Positions 7,287 through 15,922 of a stretch of DNA of 64,000 nt are shown here, in pieces. A model generated the notes under the pieces. The model searched no databases. It was not told the DNA's origin and saw nothing but the letters and a program-made list of their open reading frames with translations. The stretch covers positions 407,102 through 471,101 of the forward strand of contig NZ_JAGEOJ010000007.1 of NCBI RefSeq assembly GCF_017573505.1, in the 5' to 3' direction. Within the stretch, counting starts at the first letter, position 1; each line of letters starts with the position of its first letter. A program made the translations under genes and the position numbers. Origin of the DNA: Actinomadura barringtoniae. GTDB lineage: Bacteria; Actinomycetota; Actinomycetes; Streptosporangiales; Streptosporangiaceae.

Positions 7287-9929
7287 TTACTCGGCCTGGG
7301 GGCGCTGGTAGGCGAAGCCGTCGCCGACGACCGCGGCAAGGAGCAGGTAGGCCTCGCGCGTGGCGGGAGCGAGCTGCTCCAGCTCCACCTCGGCACCCTC
7401 CTCCAGGTGGTCGTCGTACGGGATGCGCACCACGGCGCGGCAGCGGCTCTCGAAGTGAGCCTGGAGCTTGTCCAGGTCCACCTGGCTGCGCGTACGGTTG
7501 CGCACCATCGACAGCACGACCACGCCGTTGCGGACCAGGTGCCCGTGGTCGTGGGCCTCCAGCCAGTCGAGCGTCGCGCTGGCCGAACGGGCGCCGTCCA
7601 CCGACGGCGAGCTGACCAGGACGAGCTGGTCGGCCATCGCCAGAACGCCGGCCATGGCCGAGTGGAGCAGGCCGGTGCCGCAGTCGGTGATGCAGATCGA
7701 ATAGAACTGCTCCAGGACGATCGCGACCTCGGTGTAGTCCTCCGCGCTGAACGCCTCGCTGATGGCGGGGTCGCGGTCGGAGGCGAGCACCTCCAGGCGG
7801 GCCTCGTTCTGCGAGGTGAACGTCCGGACGTCGGCGTACCGGTGGATCTTGTCCTTGTCGTTCAGCAGGTCGCGCACGGTCGCGGCCGTCTCCAGCCGCA
7901 CCTTGTCCGAGAGCGTGCCGCGGTCGGGGTTGGCGTCCACGGCGATCACGCGGTCGCCGCGCATCGACGACAGCATCGAGCCGAGGCCGGTCGTGGTGGT
8001 CGTCTTGCCGACGCCGCCCTTGAGCGACATCACCGCGACGCGGTGGTGGCCGCCCGCGACGGGCGTACGGGTGCGCCCGACCAGGTCCTTGCGGCGGACC
8101 TCACCCTGCGACTCGCCCGGGTGGATGTTGCCGCCACTGGCCTTGTAGACCGCGCGGCGCCAGCCGGCGGACGGCGCGATGCGGCGCTCGCCGAGAAGGT
8201 TCTCGGAGCTCAGGCTCTCGGGGCCCTGCTGCTCTTGCGGCTGCTGCGGGTATCCCTGGCCGGGCCCAGGCTGACCTGGCTGCCCCGGCTGACCCGGGTA
8301 TCCGGGCTGCCCCGGGTATCCGGGAGGAGGCCCCTGGTAGGGACCGCCCTGCGGACCACCCTGCCCGGGCGGCGGGTAGCCGACCGGCGGACCCTGAGGC
8401 GGGCCCTGTTGCGGCCCGGGAGCGTACCCCTCGGCCGGGCCGGGAGCGCCGGGACCGTACGGGCCGGGAGGCATCTGGCCGGAGCCCGGACCGTAGGGCG
8501 GCATGCCCTCGCCACCGGGCGGGGGCGGCGGGCCCTGCTGCGGCGGAGGATCGCCGTACGGGTACTGCTGCGGCCCACCCGGCTGCTGCTCGGGCCCACC
8601 GAACTGCTGCTGGTCCGGTCCACCGAACTGCTGCTGCTCAGGACCGCCGAACTGCTGCTGGTCGGGCGCACCGAACTGCTCGGGCGGGTAAGGCGGAAGC
8701 GGCTCTAGAGGAGGCGCACCCTGGCCGTTGGGTCCCTGCGGGCCATAGCCGCCGTCGAAGGGCTGCTGGTCGTACGCCGGGCCACCTTCATATGGCCCCT
8801 GCGGACCATCGAACTGGCCGCCCTGCGGTCCCGGACCCTGCGGCGGGCCATCGAACTGCTCCTGCTGCAAGGGACCGCCATCGAAGGGAGGCTGATGCCC
8901 CCGCTGGTTGGGGTCGTCATACGGCTGGTGCTCACCCGGACCGCCCTCGAACGGGGGCTGAGGAGGCTGCGGGCCCTGCGGGCCACCGTAGGGAGGCGGC
9001 GCCTGGGGGCCGCCCGGACCGGGCTGGCCCTCGAAGGGCGGCATCTGGGACGGGTCGTAGGGCGGGAAACCGCCGCCGTAGGGAGGCGGCAGCATGCCGC
9101 CATCGAAAGGCTGAGGCATGGGGCTGCCGTCGTACGGCTGCTGATGCCCGGGGCCAGGACCGCCCTGACCGCCAGGGCCCTCGAACGGCGGAGGGGCCGG
9201 GAGCTCCCCGTACGGCGGGAAACCAGGAGGCGGAGGCATCGCGCCCTGCTCGCCCCCAGGCGGAACCGGGGGCGGGCCGAAGCCGCCCTGCGCCGGGTCA
9301 TGGAAGGGGGGAGGTGCCGCGAGCCACGGGTTCTGCTCGTCCTCAGGCGGCATCGGCCCAGGACCGCCCTGCTCCATGCCAGGGCCGGGACCACCGGGAC
9401 CAGGCCCAAAGCCACCCGGGCCAGGGCCAGGCCCGCCGGGGCCGGGACCGGGACCGCCGGGGCCGGGACCGCCGGGGCCGGGACCGCCGGGGCCGGGACC
9501 GCCGGGGCCAGGGCCGCCGGGGCCAGGGCCACCAGCGCCGGGGCCAGGGCCACCAGCGCCGGGGCCGGGAGCACCGAAATCGGCGCCGGAGTCACCCGGG
9601 CCAAGCCCGCCAGGGCCCGTGTCACCAGGGCCAGGGGCGCCGGGAGCCCCAGGGCCGCCAGGGCCCGAGCCGGGCTGGGTGGTCTCGGGGTTCGGGCTCG
9701 GCGACCGCCTGACCTTGCGGGTCGCGGTGTCCTCGTACTCCTCCGCGATGGTCTGCTCGACGTCGTCCTGAGGCACGTCGTCCACGTCGTCGGAAGGCGG
9801 CGGCGAGGAGGGTTTGTCGGTGGCGGCGGGCGGCGCGTCGTCAGCGGGACCGCCGGCCTCGCTGTTCATCGCGTCGAGGGAGGCCAGGCGCTCCTCCAAC
9901 GAACGCCCGTCGTGATCGTGCTTTGCCAC
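7287..9929 (-). CDS. EspI/SCO5717-like MinD-family ATPase with huge Gly/Pro/Gln-rich region
   Basis: An 880-residue protein in two parts. Residues about 45-600 are low-complexity: acidic first, then GPGGPGPGG repeats, then Gly-Pro-Gln-Phe/Tyr-rich. The C-terminal 270 residues form a MinD/ParA ATPase with the deviant Walker A SLKGGVGKTTTTTGLGSM, a VDANPDRGTLSD segment and the ITDCGTG Walker B region. The layout resembles mycobacterial EspI and related actinobacterial ATPases linked to type VII secretion, but no T7SS genes lie nearby. The GTG at 9929 is chosen (GAGGGGAGA upstream, then AKHDHDGRSLEERLASLDAM, the usual opening); a longer frame upstream is not protein-like. Confidence 0.85.
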   Translation of the reverse strand: MAKHDHDGRSLEERLASLDAMNSEAGGPADDAPPAATDKPSSPPPSDDVDDVPQDDVEQTIAEEYEDTATRKVRRSPSPNPETTQPGSGPGGPGAPGAPGPGDTGPGGLGPGDSGADFGAPGPGAGGPGPGAGGPGPGGPGPGGPGPGGPGPGGPGPGGPGPGPGGPGPGPGGFGPGPGGPGPGMEQGGPGPMPPEDEQNPWLAAPPPFHDPAQGGFGPPPVPPGGEQGAMPPPPGFPPYGELPAPPPFEGPGGQGGPGPGHQQPYDGSPMPQPFDGGMLPPPYGGGFPPYDPSQMPPFEGQPGPGGPQAPPPYGGPQGPQPPQPPFEGGPGEHQPYDDPNQRGHQPPFDGGPLQQEQFDGPPQGPGPQGGQFDGPQGPYEGGPAYDQQPFDGGYGPQGPNGQGAPPLEPLPPYPPEQFGAPDQQQFGGPEQQQFGGPDQQQFGGPEQQPGGPQQYPYGDPPPQQGPPPPPGGEGMPPYGPGSGQMPPGPYGPGAPGPAEGYAPGPQQGPPQGPPVGYPPPGQGGPQGGPYQGPPPGYPGQPGYPGQPGQPGQPGPGQGYPQQPQEQQGPESLSSENLLGERRIAPSAGWRRAVYKASGGNIHPGESQGEVRRKDLVGRTRTPVAGGHHRVAVMSLKGGVGKTTTTTGLGSMLSSMRGDRVIAVDANPDRGTLSDKVRLETAATVRDLLNDKDKIHRYADVRTFTSQNEARLEVLASDRDPAISEAFSAEDYTEVAIVLEQFYSICITDCGTGLLHSAMAGVLAMADQLVLVSSPSVDGARSASATLDWLEAHDHGHLVRNGVVVLSMVRNRTRSQVDLDKLQAHFESRCRAVVRIPYDDHLEEGAEVELEQLAPATREAYLLLAAVVGDGFAYQRPQAE
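9376..9660. repeat. GPG-coding low-complexity tandem repeat
   Basis: A purine/pyrimidine-skewed array of CCGGGGCCGGGACCG-like units encodes the Gly-Pro-Gly runs of the ATPase on the minus strand. Unit borders vary, and the array is prone to length change. Confidence 0.85.
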
Positions 9930-10121
9930 CGGTGTCTCCCCTCGGCAATGCCTGAGATAGATCATTTGCGGAGTTAGAACGGCATTAGCCTCAGGACAGG
10001 GTACCCGTGGTCTAATACCATGCATCCCCAGACGTAAAGCCGCTTCCCCCCTGTTTCGCGACATTTCTCCTGCGCCCGGGGAGGCGCTTCGGGTCCCACC
10101 GTCCCCGGTAGCGTGAGCTGT

Positions 10122-11078
10122 ATGCATGCGATCGTTATCCGCGAGCCCGGAGACGCCGGCGTACTGGAGTGGACCGAGGTCCCCGACCCCGTTCCGGCGC
10201 CCGGAGAAGTGCTGATCGACGTCGCCGCGAGCGCCGTCAACCGCGCCGACACCATGCAACGGATGGGGTTCTATCCGCCCCCACCCGGGGCACCCGAATA
10301 TCTGGGTCTGGAAGCCTCAGGCACAATCTCGGCGCTCGGCGAGGGAGTGACCGGCTGGCAGGTCGGCGACGAGGTCTGCGCACTGCTCGGCGGCGGTGGT
10401 TATGCCGAACGAGTGGCCGTGCCCGCGGGCCAGGTCCTGCCGGTGCCGAAGGGCGTCGGGCTGGTCGAGGCGGCCGCGCTGCCCGAGGTCGTGTGCACGG
10501 TCTGGTCGAACGTCTTCATGATCGCGAAGCTGGCCGCCGGGGAGACCTTCCTCGTGCACGGCGGGGGCAGCGGCATCGGGACGATCGCGATCCAGCTGGC
10601 CAGGGCGACCGGCGCCCGCGTCCTCTGCACCGTGGGCAGCGAGGCCAAGGCGGCCCGCTGCCGCGAGCTGGGCGCCGAGGTGGCGATCAACTACCGCGAG
10701 GACGACTTCGCCTCGTACGGGCCGTACGACGTGATCCTCGACCACATGGGCGCCAAATATCTGGCCGCCAATCTCGACTCTCTCGCGACCGGCGGCAGGC
10801 TCATGATCATCGGGGCGATGGGCGGCACCCGGACCGAGATCGATCTGAGCAGGCTCCTGGGCAAGCGGGCCTCCATCCACGGCACTGGCCTGCGGTCCCG
10901 TCCGTTGGACGAGAAGGCCGCGATCGTGGCCTCCGTACGCCAGAACGTGTGGCCGCTGATCGAGTCGGGGGACGTCACGCCGGTCGTGGACCGGACGCTG
11001 CCCATGCGGGACGCGTCCGAGGCCCACCGGCTCCTCGAGGACAGCGCCCACACCGGAAAGATCTTGCTGACCGTGTGA
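10122..11078 (+). CDS. NAD(P)H-quinone oxidoreductase, zinc-free MDR family (PIG3-like)
   Basis: A 318-residue medium-chain dehydrogenase/reductase without zinc ligands. It starts MHAIVIREPGDAGVLEW, has the quinone-reductase motif VNRADTMQRMGFYPPPPGAP, the nucleotide-binding GGGSGIGTIAIQLAR, and VDRTLPMRDASEAHRLLEDS at the end. It would reduce quinones with NADPH. The ATG at 10122 is used rather than a GTG three codons earlier. It is followed after 13 bp by the proteasome activator gene, so the two are probably one transcript. Confidence 0.9.
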   Translation: MHAIVIREPGDAGVLEWTEVPDPVPAPGEVLIDVAASAVNRADTMQRMGFYPPPPGAPEYLGLEASGTISALGEGVTGWQVGDEVCALLGGGGYAERVAVPAGQVLPVPKGVGLVEAAALPEVVCTVWSNVFMIAKLAAGETFLVHGGGSGIGTIAIQLARATGARVLCTVGSEAKAARCRELGAEVAINYREDDFASYGPYDVILDHMGAKYLAANLDSLATGGRLMIIGAMGGTRTEIDLSRLLGKRASIHGTGLRSRPLDEKAAIVASVRQNVWPLIESGDVTPVVDRTLPMRDASEAHRLLEDSAHTGKILLTV

Positions 11079-11091
11079 AACTGGAGACATC

Positions 11092-11628
11092 ATGAATGAG
11101 CCTTCGAACAACCAGTCTGAGCAGGAGCCACAGGTTCTCGTGGTCGGCCCGAACGGCATCGCCCTGGAGGGCGGCGGCGAGGACGGCGAAGAGAAGTCGA
11201 TCACCGACATGGTTGAACAGCCCGCCAAGGTGATGCGGATCGGCGGCATGATCCGGCAGCTCCTCGAGGAGGTCAAGGCGGCCCCTCTCGACGAGGCCAG
11301 CCGGGCCCGCCTCCGTGAGATCCACAAGTCGTCGATCAAGGAGCTCGAGGACGGTCTCGCCCCCGAGCTGGTCGAGGAGCTCGAACGGCTGTCCCTGCCG
11401 TTCACCGAGGGCGTCGTCCCGAGCGAGTCGGAACTGCGCATCGCCCAGGCCCAGCTGGTCGGCTGGCTGGAGGGCCTGTTCCACGGGATACAGACCACCC
11501 TGTTCGCCCAGCAGATGGCGGCCCGCGCCCAGCTCGAGCAGATGCGCCGCGCCCTGCCCGCCGGCATGGTCCCGCCCGGGGCCTCCGACGACCAGCACGG
11601 CGGCGGCCACTCCGGCCCCTACCTGTAG
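11092..11628 (+). CDS. bpa: Bacterial proteasome activator Bpa/PafE (DUF2587)
   Basis: A 178-residue, mostly helical protein matching mycobacterial Bpa (PafE). Bpa is the ATP-independent ring that opens the 20S proteasome gate and feeds it unfolded proteins such as HspR. The four-helix core covers about residues 35-155 (ITDMVEQPAKVMRIGGMIRQ, LSLPFTEGVVPSESELRIAQ). The C terminus ends GPYL, corresponding to the HbYX-type GQYL docking motif. Its presence implies a 20S proteasome elsewhere in the genome. It is co-directional with the upstream quinone oxidoreductase. Confidence 0.95.
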   Translation: MNEPSNNQSEQEPQVLVVGPNGIALEGGGEDGEEKSITDMVEQPAKVMRIGGMIRQLLEEVKAAPLDEASRARLREIHKSSIKELEDGLAPELVEELERLSLPFTEGVVPSESELRIAQAQLVGWLEGLFHGIQTTLFAQQMAARAQLEQMRRALPAGMVPPGASDDQHGGGHSGPYL

Positions 11629-11704
11629 GTCATCCCGCCGAGGGGCCGAGGCACGCGCCGTTCACCACCCGCGTGCCTCCCCCTCCCAGGCACGAGTTCG
11701 AGGG

Positions 11705-12508
11705 TTACGGGAAGAGGCGTTCCAGGATCTGGGCCACGCCGTCGTCGTCGTTCGAGGCGGTCGTGCCGGTGACGGTGGCGAGGACCTCGGCATGCGCGTT
11801 GGCCACGCCGAACGAGGTGCCCGCCCAGGTCAGCATCGGCAGGTCGTTGGGCATGTCGCCGAACGCGACGACCTCGTCGGCCGTGATGCCCTTCTCCGCG
11901 CACATCTCCGCCAGGGCGCTGGCCTTGGTGACGCCTTGGGCGCTCATCTCCAGCAGGCCCCGGCCGGACGAGTGGGTGACCGTGACCAGGTCGCCGACCG
12001 CCTTCTCCGCCTTCTCGGCGAGCCAGTCGGGATCGGCGCTCGGGTGGAACGCCAGCAGCTTGGTGCCGGGCCGGTCGACCAGCGCCTCGCCGTCCACCGG
12101 GCGGCCGCCCACGGCCTCGGCGTCCCAGTCACCCAGGTTGTAGCGGGCCTCGAAGACGAAGCCGGTCGGGTACTCCACGGCGAACCGCAGCTCGGGCACG
12201 GCGGTGCGGAGCCGTTCCACCGCCTTGGCGATCACGTCGGGCTGGATCATCGTCGCGCGCACCACGGACTCGGTGTGCAGGTCGTAGACCACGGCCCCGT
12301 TGGCGCAGATCGCGACGCCGTGATGCGCGACCGCGTTCGCGATCTCGTGCATCCAGCGCGGCGGACGGCCGGTGACCATGACGAGATAGGCCCCGCCGCG
12401 TTCGACGCGGGCCAGGGCGGCGACCGTACGGGCCGAGATGGAGCCGTCGGTGCGCACGATCGTTCCGTCGAGGTCGGTGGCGACCAGACGCGGCGTGAGA
12501 TCAGACAT
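11705..12508 (-). CDS. HAD-superfamily hydrolase, Cof type (IIB)
   Basis: A 267-residue sugar-phosphatase-like HAD protein. Motif I is DLDGTIVR with the nucleophile Asp, motif II VTGRPP, motif III a Lys in the GVTKASAL region, and motif IV FGDMPNDLPML. The C2 cap lies between, as in Cof/YidA proteins. It would dephosphorylate a small phosphorylated metabolite. The ATG at 12508 (GGTGA upstream) is preferred over 12580. Confidence 0.9.
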   Translation of the reverse strand: MSDLTPRLVATDLDGTIVRTDGSISARTVAALARVERGGAYLVMVTGRPPRWMHEIANAVAHHGVAICANGAVVYDLHTESVVRATMIQPDVIAKAVERLRTAVPELRFAVEYPTGFVFEARYNLGDWDAEAVGGRPVDGEALVDRPGTKLLAFHPSADPDWLAEKAEKAVGDLVTVTHSSGRGLLEMSAQGVTKASALAEMCAEKGITADEVVAFGDMPNDLPMLTWAGTSFGVANAHAEVLATVTGTTASNDDDGVAQILERLFP

Positions 12509-12752
12509 TTCACCTACCAGTCTCGCCGCATTGTGATCTTCCCCGCATCCCCTCGGCGGAAAAGCTCGCACCCATGTCACCGGGGCGGCCCGAGAACCAG
12601 CCTAAGTGACACTTACGACACATAGCTCACACAAGACCCTTTTCTCCACCCCCGCCCCACGTCTACGGTGTGCTCACCGGGCGGCCATCTCCCGGACGAC
12701 CGAATCTGAAAACTTCTTCACGTTCATCGCACTGTGTGGAAGGTCGTTACGG

Positions 12753-13769
12753 ATGACCCCGAAGTCCCCCCGGCTGGTCACGGCCGCCCTGACCGGCACG
12801 CTCGCCCTCGCCCCGCCGACGCTCGCCGCCCCCGCATCCGCCGCCGAGACCCCGGCCAAGGCCACCACCGCCGCCGCCGCATCCGCCTCCCGCGCATCCG
12901 CCTCCCGCGCATCCACCGCCCGTGCGTCCACCGCCCGTGCGTCCACCGCCCGTGCGGCCGGCGTGCGCGCGGCCGGCGTGCGCGCGGCCGGCGTGCGCGC
13001 GGCCGGCGTGCGCGTGATCAGGGTGAACGGCGCGAACAACGTGCGCGACCTGGGCGGCTACACGGCGGGCAACGGCAGGCACGTCCGCTACGGCCTGGTC
13101 TACCGGTCGGCCTCGCTCAGCAAGGTCACCCCGGCCGGTGTCGCCGCGCTCGGCCGCCTCCGCCTGAGCGCCGCCGTCGACTTCCGTTCCCAGGGCGAGG
13201 TCAGCGGCGACGGCACCGACCGCCTCCCCAAGGGCGTCACCCCGGTCGCCGCGCCCATCAACCCGGCCTCGACCACGCTGCTGAGCCTGCCCGCCGACCT
13301 GCTCAAAGCGCTCCTCGCCGAGAACAAGGCCGCCGGGTTCATGGAGCTCTCGTACCGCGGCTTCATCCACGACCCGGCCTCGCGCAAGCAGTTCGCGGGC
13401 GCACTGCGCCGCATCGCCGCCGGTAAGGGCGCGGTGCTCTACCACTGCACCGCCGGCAAGGACCGTACGGGCACGATGTCCGCGATCCTGCTGACCACGC
13501 TCGGCGTGAACAAGAAGCAGGTGTACGCCGACTACCTGCGTTCCAACAGGGAGCTGGCCGCGAGCAACGCCGCCCAGCTGGCCAAGCTCAAGAAGTACGG
13601 CATCGACCCGGCCCTGGTCTCGCCGCTCCTCACCGTCCAGGCCTCTTATCTCGACGCCGCGTTCGACCAGATCAAGCGGGACTACGGCACGTTCGACGCG
13701 TTCCTCGGCAAGGGGCTCGGCATCGACGCCGCCACCAAGGCCAAGCTCCGCCACCGCCTGCTCAAGTAG
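12753..13769 (+). CDS. Secreted tyrosine/dual-specificity protein phosphatase with pentapeptide repeats
   Basis: A 338-residue protein. A signal peptide (about residues 1-30, ending ASAAET) is followed by nine five-residue repeats (ASRAS-, STARA-, AGVRA-like, encoded by 12879-13013) and then a phosphatase of the actinobacterial PtpB/LipA type. The catalytic P-loop is HCTAGKDRTG with nucleophile Cys and Arg, and the N-terminal landmark is NNVRDLGGYTAGNGRHVRYG. Family members act on phosphotyrosine or phosphoinositides. GGAAGG precedes the ATG. The stop region is duplicated (TAGCGAG twice). Confidence 0.88.
   Translation: MTPKSPRLVTAALTGTLALAPPTLAAPASAAETPAKATTAAAASASRASASRASTARASTARASTARAAGVRAAGVRAAGVRAAGVRVIRVNGANNVRDLGGYTAGNGRHVRYGLVYRSASLSKVTPAGVAALGRLRLSAAVDFRSQGEVSGDGTDRLPKGVTPVAAPINPASTTLLSLPADLLKALLAENKAAGFMELSYRGFIHDPASRKQFAGALRRIAAGKGAVLYHCTAGKDRTGTMSAILLTTLGVNKKQVYADYLRSNRELAASNAAQLAKLKKYGIDPALVSPLLTVQASYLDAAFDQIKRDYGTFDAFLGKGLGIDAATKAKLRHRLLK
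12879..13013 (+). repeat. Nine tandem 15-bp coding repeats
   Basis: Three subfamilies follow in order: GCATCCGCCTCCCGC (2 copies), GCATCCACCGCCCGT or GCGTCCACCGCCCGT (3), and GCGGCCGGCGTGCGC (4). Every unit keeps the reading frame of the phosphatase gene. Near-identity within each subfamily indicates recent slippage expansion. Confidence 0.9.
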
Positions 13770-13793
13770 CGAGTAGCGAGCAGCCTCAACGCG

Positions 13794-13829
13794 AAGGCCC
13801 CGCGGTCAGCACTCGACCGGCGGGGCCTT
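13794..13829. terminator. Bidirectional hairpin terminator
   Basis: AAGGCCCCGC (13794-13803) pairs with GCGGGGCCTT (13820-13829) across a 16-nt loop, between the convergent phosphatase and serS genes. Confidence 0.85.
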
Positions 13830-13839
13830 GGCGATGCGT

Positions 13840-15099
13840 TCAGCGCTTGACCGGCTCCAGGACCTCCAGGCCCAGGTACTTCTGCAGGGCCTCGGGCACC
13901 CGCACCGACCCGTCGGCCTGCTGGTGGTTCTCCAGGATGGCGACGATCCAGCGGGTCGTGGCCAGCGTGCCGTTCAGCGTCGCGACCGGCCGCGTCTTGC
14001 CGCCCTCGTCACGGTGCCGCACGGCCAGCCGCCGCGCCTGGAACTCGGTGCAGTTCGAGGTCGAGGTGACCTCGCGGTAGGCGTTCTGCGTCGGCACCCA
14101 CGCCTCGCAGTCGAACTTGCGCGCGGCGCTGGCGCCCAGGTCGCCCGCCGCGACGTCGATGACGCGGTACGGCAGCTCGACCTTGGCCAGCATCTCCTTC
14201 TCCCAGCCGAGCAGCCGCTGGTGCTCCTCGTGCGCGTCCTCGGGGTCGCAGTAGGAGAACATCTCGACCTTGTCGAACTGGTGCACCCGGATGATGCCGC
14301 GGGTGTCCTTGCCGTACGAGCCGGCCTCGCGCCGGAAGCACGACGACCAGCCCACGTAGCGCCGCGGGAGCTCGTCGATGATCTCGTTCATGTGGTACGC
14401 CGCGAGGGGCACCTCCGACGTTCCGACCAGGTACAGGTCGTCGGCGGGCAGCTGGTAGACCTCGGCGGCGTGTGCGCCCAGGAACCCGGTGCCCTCCATG
14501 GCCTCCGGCTTCACCAGCACCGGCGGGTACATCGGCACGAAGCCCGACTGGACGGCCTGGTCCATGGCCATGTTGAGCAGCGCGAGCTGGAGCCGCGCGC
14601 CCACACCGGTCATGTAGTAGAACCGCGCGCCCGACACCTTGGCGCCGCGTTCCATGTCGATGGCGCCCAGGCTCTCGCCCAGCTCCAGGTGGTCCTTGGG
14701 CTCGAAGTCGAACGTCGGGATCGCGCCGACGTGCTCGAGCGTGACGAAGTCCTGCTCGCCGCCCGCCGGAGCGCCCTCCTCGATGAGGTTGGGCACGCCC
14801 TTCAGCAGCGCGTCGAGCTCGCCGCCGAGCCGGTCCGCCTCGGCCTCGGCCTCCTTGACCTGCTGCGCCAGCTCCTTGGCGCGGGCCAGCAGCGCCTGCC
14901 GCTCGTCGCCCTGGGCCTTGGAGACGGACTTGCCGAAACTCTTCTGCTCGGCGCGCAGCGACTCGAAGCCGGACAGCGCGGAACGGCGCCGCTCGTCCAG
15001 GTCGAGAAGCGTGTCGACGACGGCCACATCCTCGCCGCGGGCGCGCTGGGACACGCGCAGCCGCTCGGGATCCTCGCGAAGAGCTCGAAGGTCAATCAC
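13840..15099 (-). CDS. serS: Seryl-tRNA synthetase
   Basis: A 419-residue class II synthetase, full length for the family, charging tRNA-Ser with serine. The N-terminal coiled-coil tRNA-binding arm (residues about 25-110) begins VIDLRALREDPERLRVSQRA. Motif 2 is CFRREAGSYGKDTRGIIRVH, and motif 3 contains GTLATTRWIVAILENHQ. The GTG at 15099 is the start because the family opens with (M)IDL. It is divergent from the hisN-like pseudogene. Confidence 0.97.
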   Translation of the reverse strand: MIDLRALREDPERLRVSQRARGEDVAVVDTLLDLDERRRSALSGFESLRAEQKSFGKSVSKAQGDERQALLARAKELAQQVKEAEAEADRLGGELDALLKGVPNLIEEGAPAGGEQDFVTLEHVGAIPTFDFEPKDHLELGESLGAIDMERGAKVSGARFYYMTGVGARLQLALLNMAMDQAVQSGFVPMYPPVLVKPEAMEGTGFLGAHAAEVYQLPADDLYLVGTSEVPLAAYHMNEIIDELPRRYVGWSSCFRREAGSYGKDTRGIIRVHQFDKVEMFSYCDPEDAHEEHQRLLGWEKEMLAKVELPYRVIDVAAGDLGASAARKFDCEAWVPTQNAYREVTSTSNCTEFQARRLAVRHRDEGGKTRPVATLNGTLATTRWIVAILENHQQADGSVRVPEALQKYLGLEVLEPVKR

Positions 15100-15167
15100 A
15101 GTTCTGAGGCTACCGGCACGCACCCCCGCTCCGCGCCCGAGTATCAGCGCGCGGCAAGCTCGGTGTC

Positions 15168-15922
15168 ATGGACGATCTGGAGTTCGCTCTCGCCCTGGCC
15201 GACCGGGCCGACGAGATCACGCTGGGTCATTTCGCCCGTACCGGCGACCTGACCGTTCAGTCCAAGCCCGACCGTTCACTGGTCACCGAGGCCGACACCG
15301 CCACGGAGCAGGCCCTGCGCGCCGACATCCGCCGGGCGCACCCCACCGACGCCGTCCTGGGCGAGGAGCAGGGCAGCAGCCCCTCCGCCTCGCACCGCCG
15401 CTGGATCATCGACCCGGTCGACCACACCAACAACTTCGTGCGCGGACACCCCGTCTACGCGACCCTGATCGCCCTGGAGGAGGACGCCGAGATCACCGTC
15501 GGCGTCGTCTCGGCGCCCGCCCTGGGTCGCCGATGGTGGGCCGCCCGGGGCCAGGGCGCGTACGCCGACGGCGAGCGCATCGCGGTGTCCCGCGTCAGCG
15601 CCCTGTCAGACGCCCACGTGTCCATCGCCGCCCTGCACCGCTGGAACCGCCGCGGCCTCGTCCCGGCGATCACCGAGATCGCGACCACGGCCCTGTACGA
15701 GTGGGGCTCCGGCGGCTTCTGGGCCAGATGCTCGTCGCCGAAGGGCGCCTGGACGTCTCGCTCGACCCCTGGGGCCAGATCTGGGACCTGGCCGCCTCCA
15801 AGGTGATCGTCGAGGAGGCCGGCGGCCGGCTGACCGACCTCACCGGCGCACCCCGCATCGATCAGGGCTGCGCCGTCGTCACCAACGGCCTGCTCCACGA
15901 CCAGGTCATTTCGTTCCTTTAG
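15168..15922 (+). pseudogene. hisN: hisN-like histidinol-phosphatase (inositol monophosphatase family), frameshifted
   Basis: The frame from 15168 gives IMPase motifs (TVQSKPDRSLVTEADTATEQ, GEEQG, IDPVDHTNNFVRGHPV) up to GSGGFW at about 15722, then turns into Arg/Pro nonsense ending at 15806. The correct continuation (GQMLVAEGRLDVSLDPWGQI, then WDLAASKVIVEEAGGRLTD) is in another frame and ends at 15922. One missing G in the run at 15721-15723 (GGG where GGGG is expected) explains it exactly. The metal-binding Asp in WDL lies beyond the break. In addition, the near-invariant Gly of the DGT motif is His here (VDHTNN). Either a sequencing error or real decay. Confidence 0.85.

Noticed and set aside
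9376..9660. Regular repeat array that might suggest CRISPR
   Set aside because: Units are short, directly adjacent and in frame, coding for Gly-Pro-Gly; there are no spacers and no cas genes.
12879..13013. Tandem 15-bp repeats as iteron/origin candidate
   Set aside because: They are in frame inside the phosphatase gene and encode pentapeptides; no replication genes nearby.
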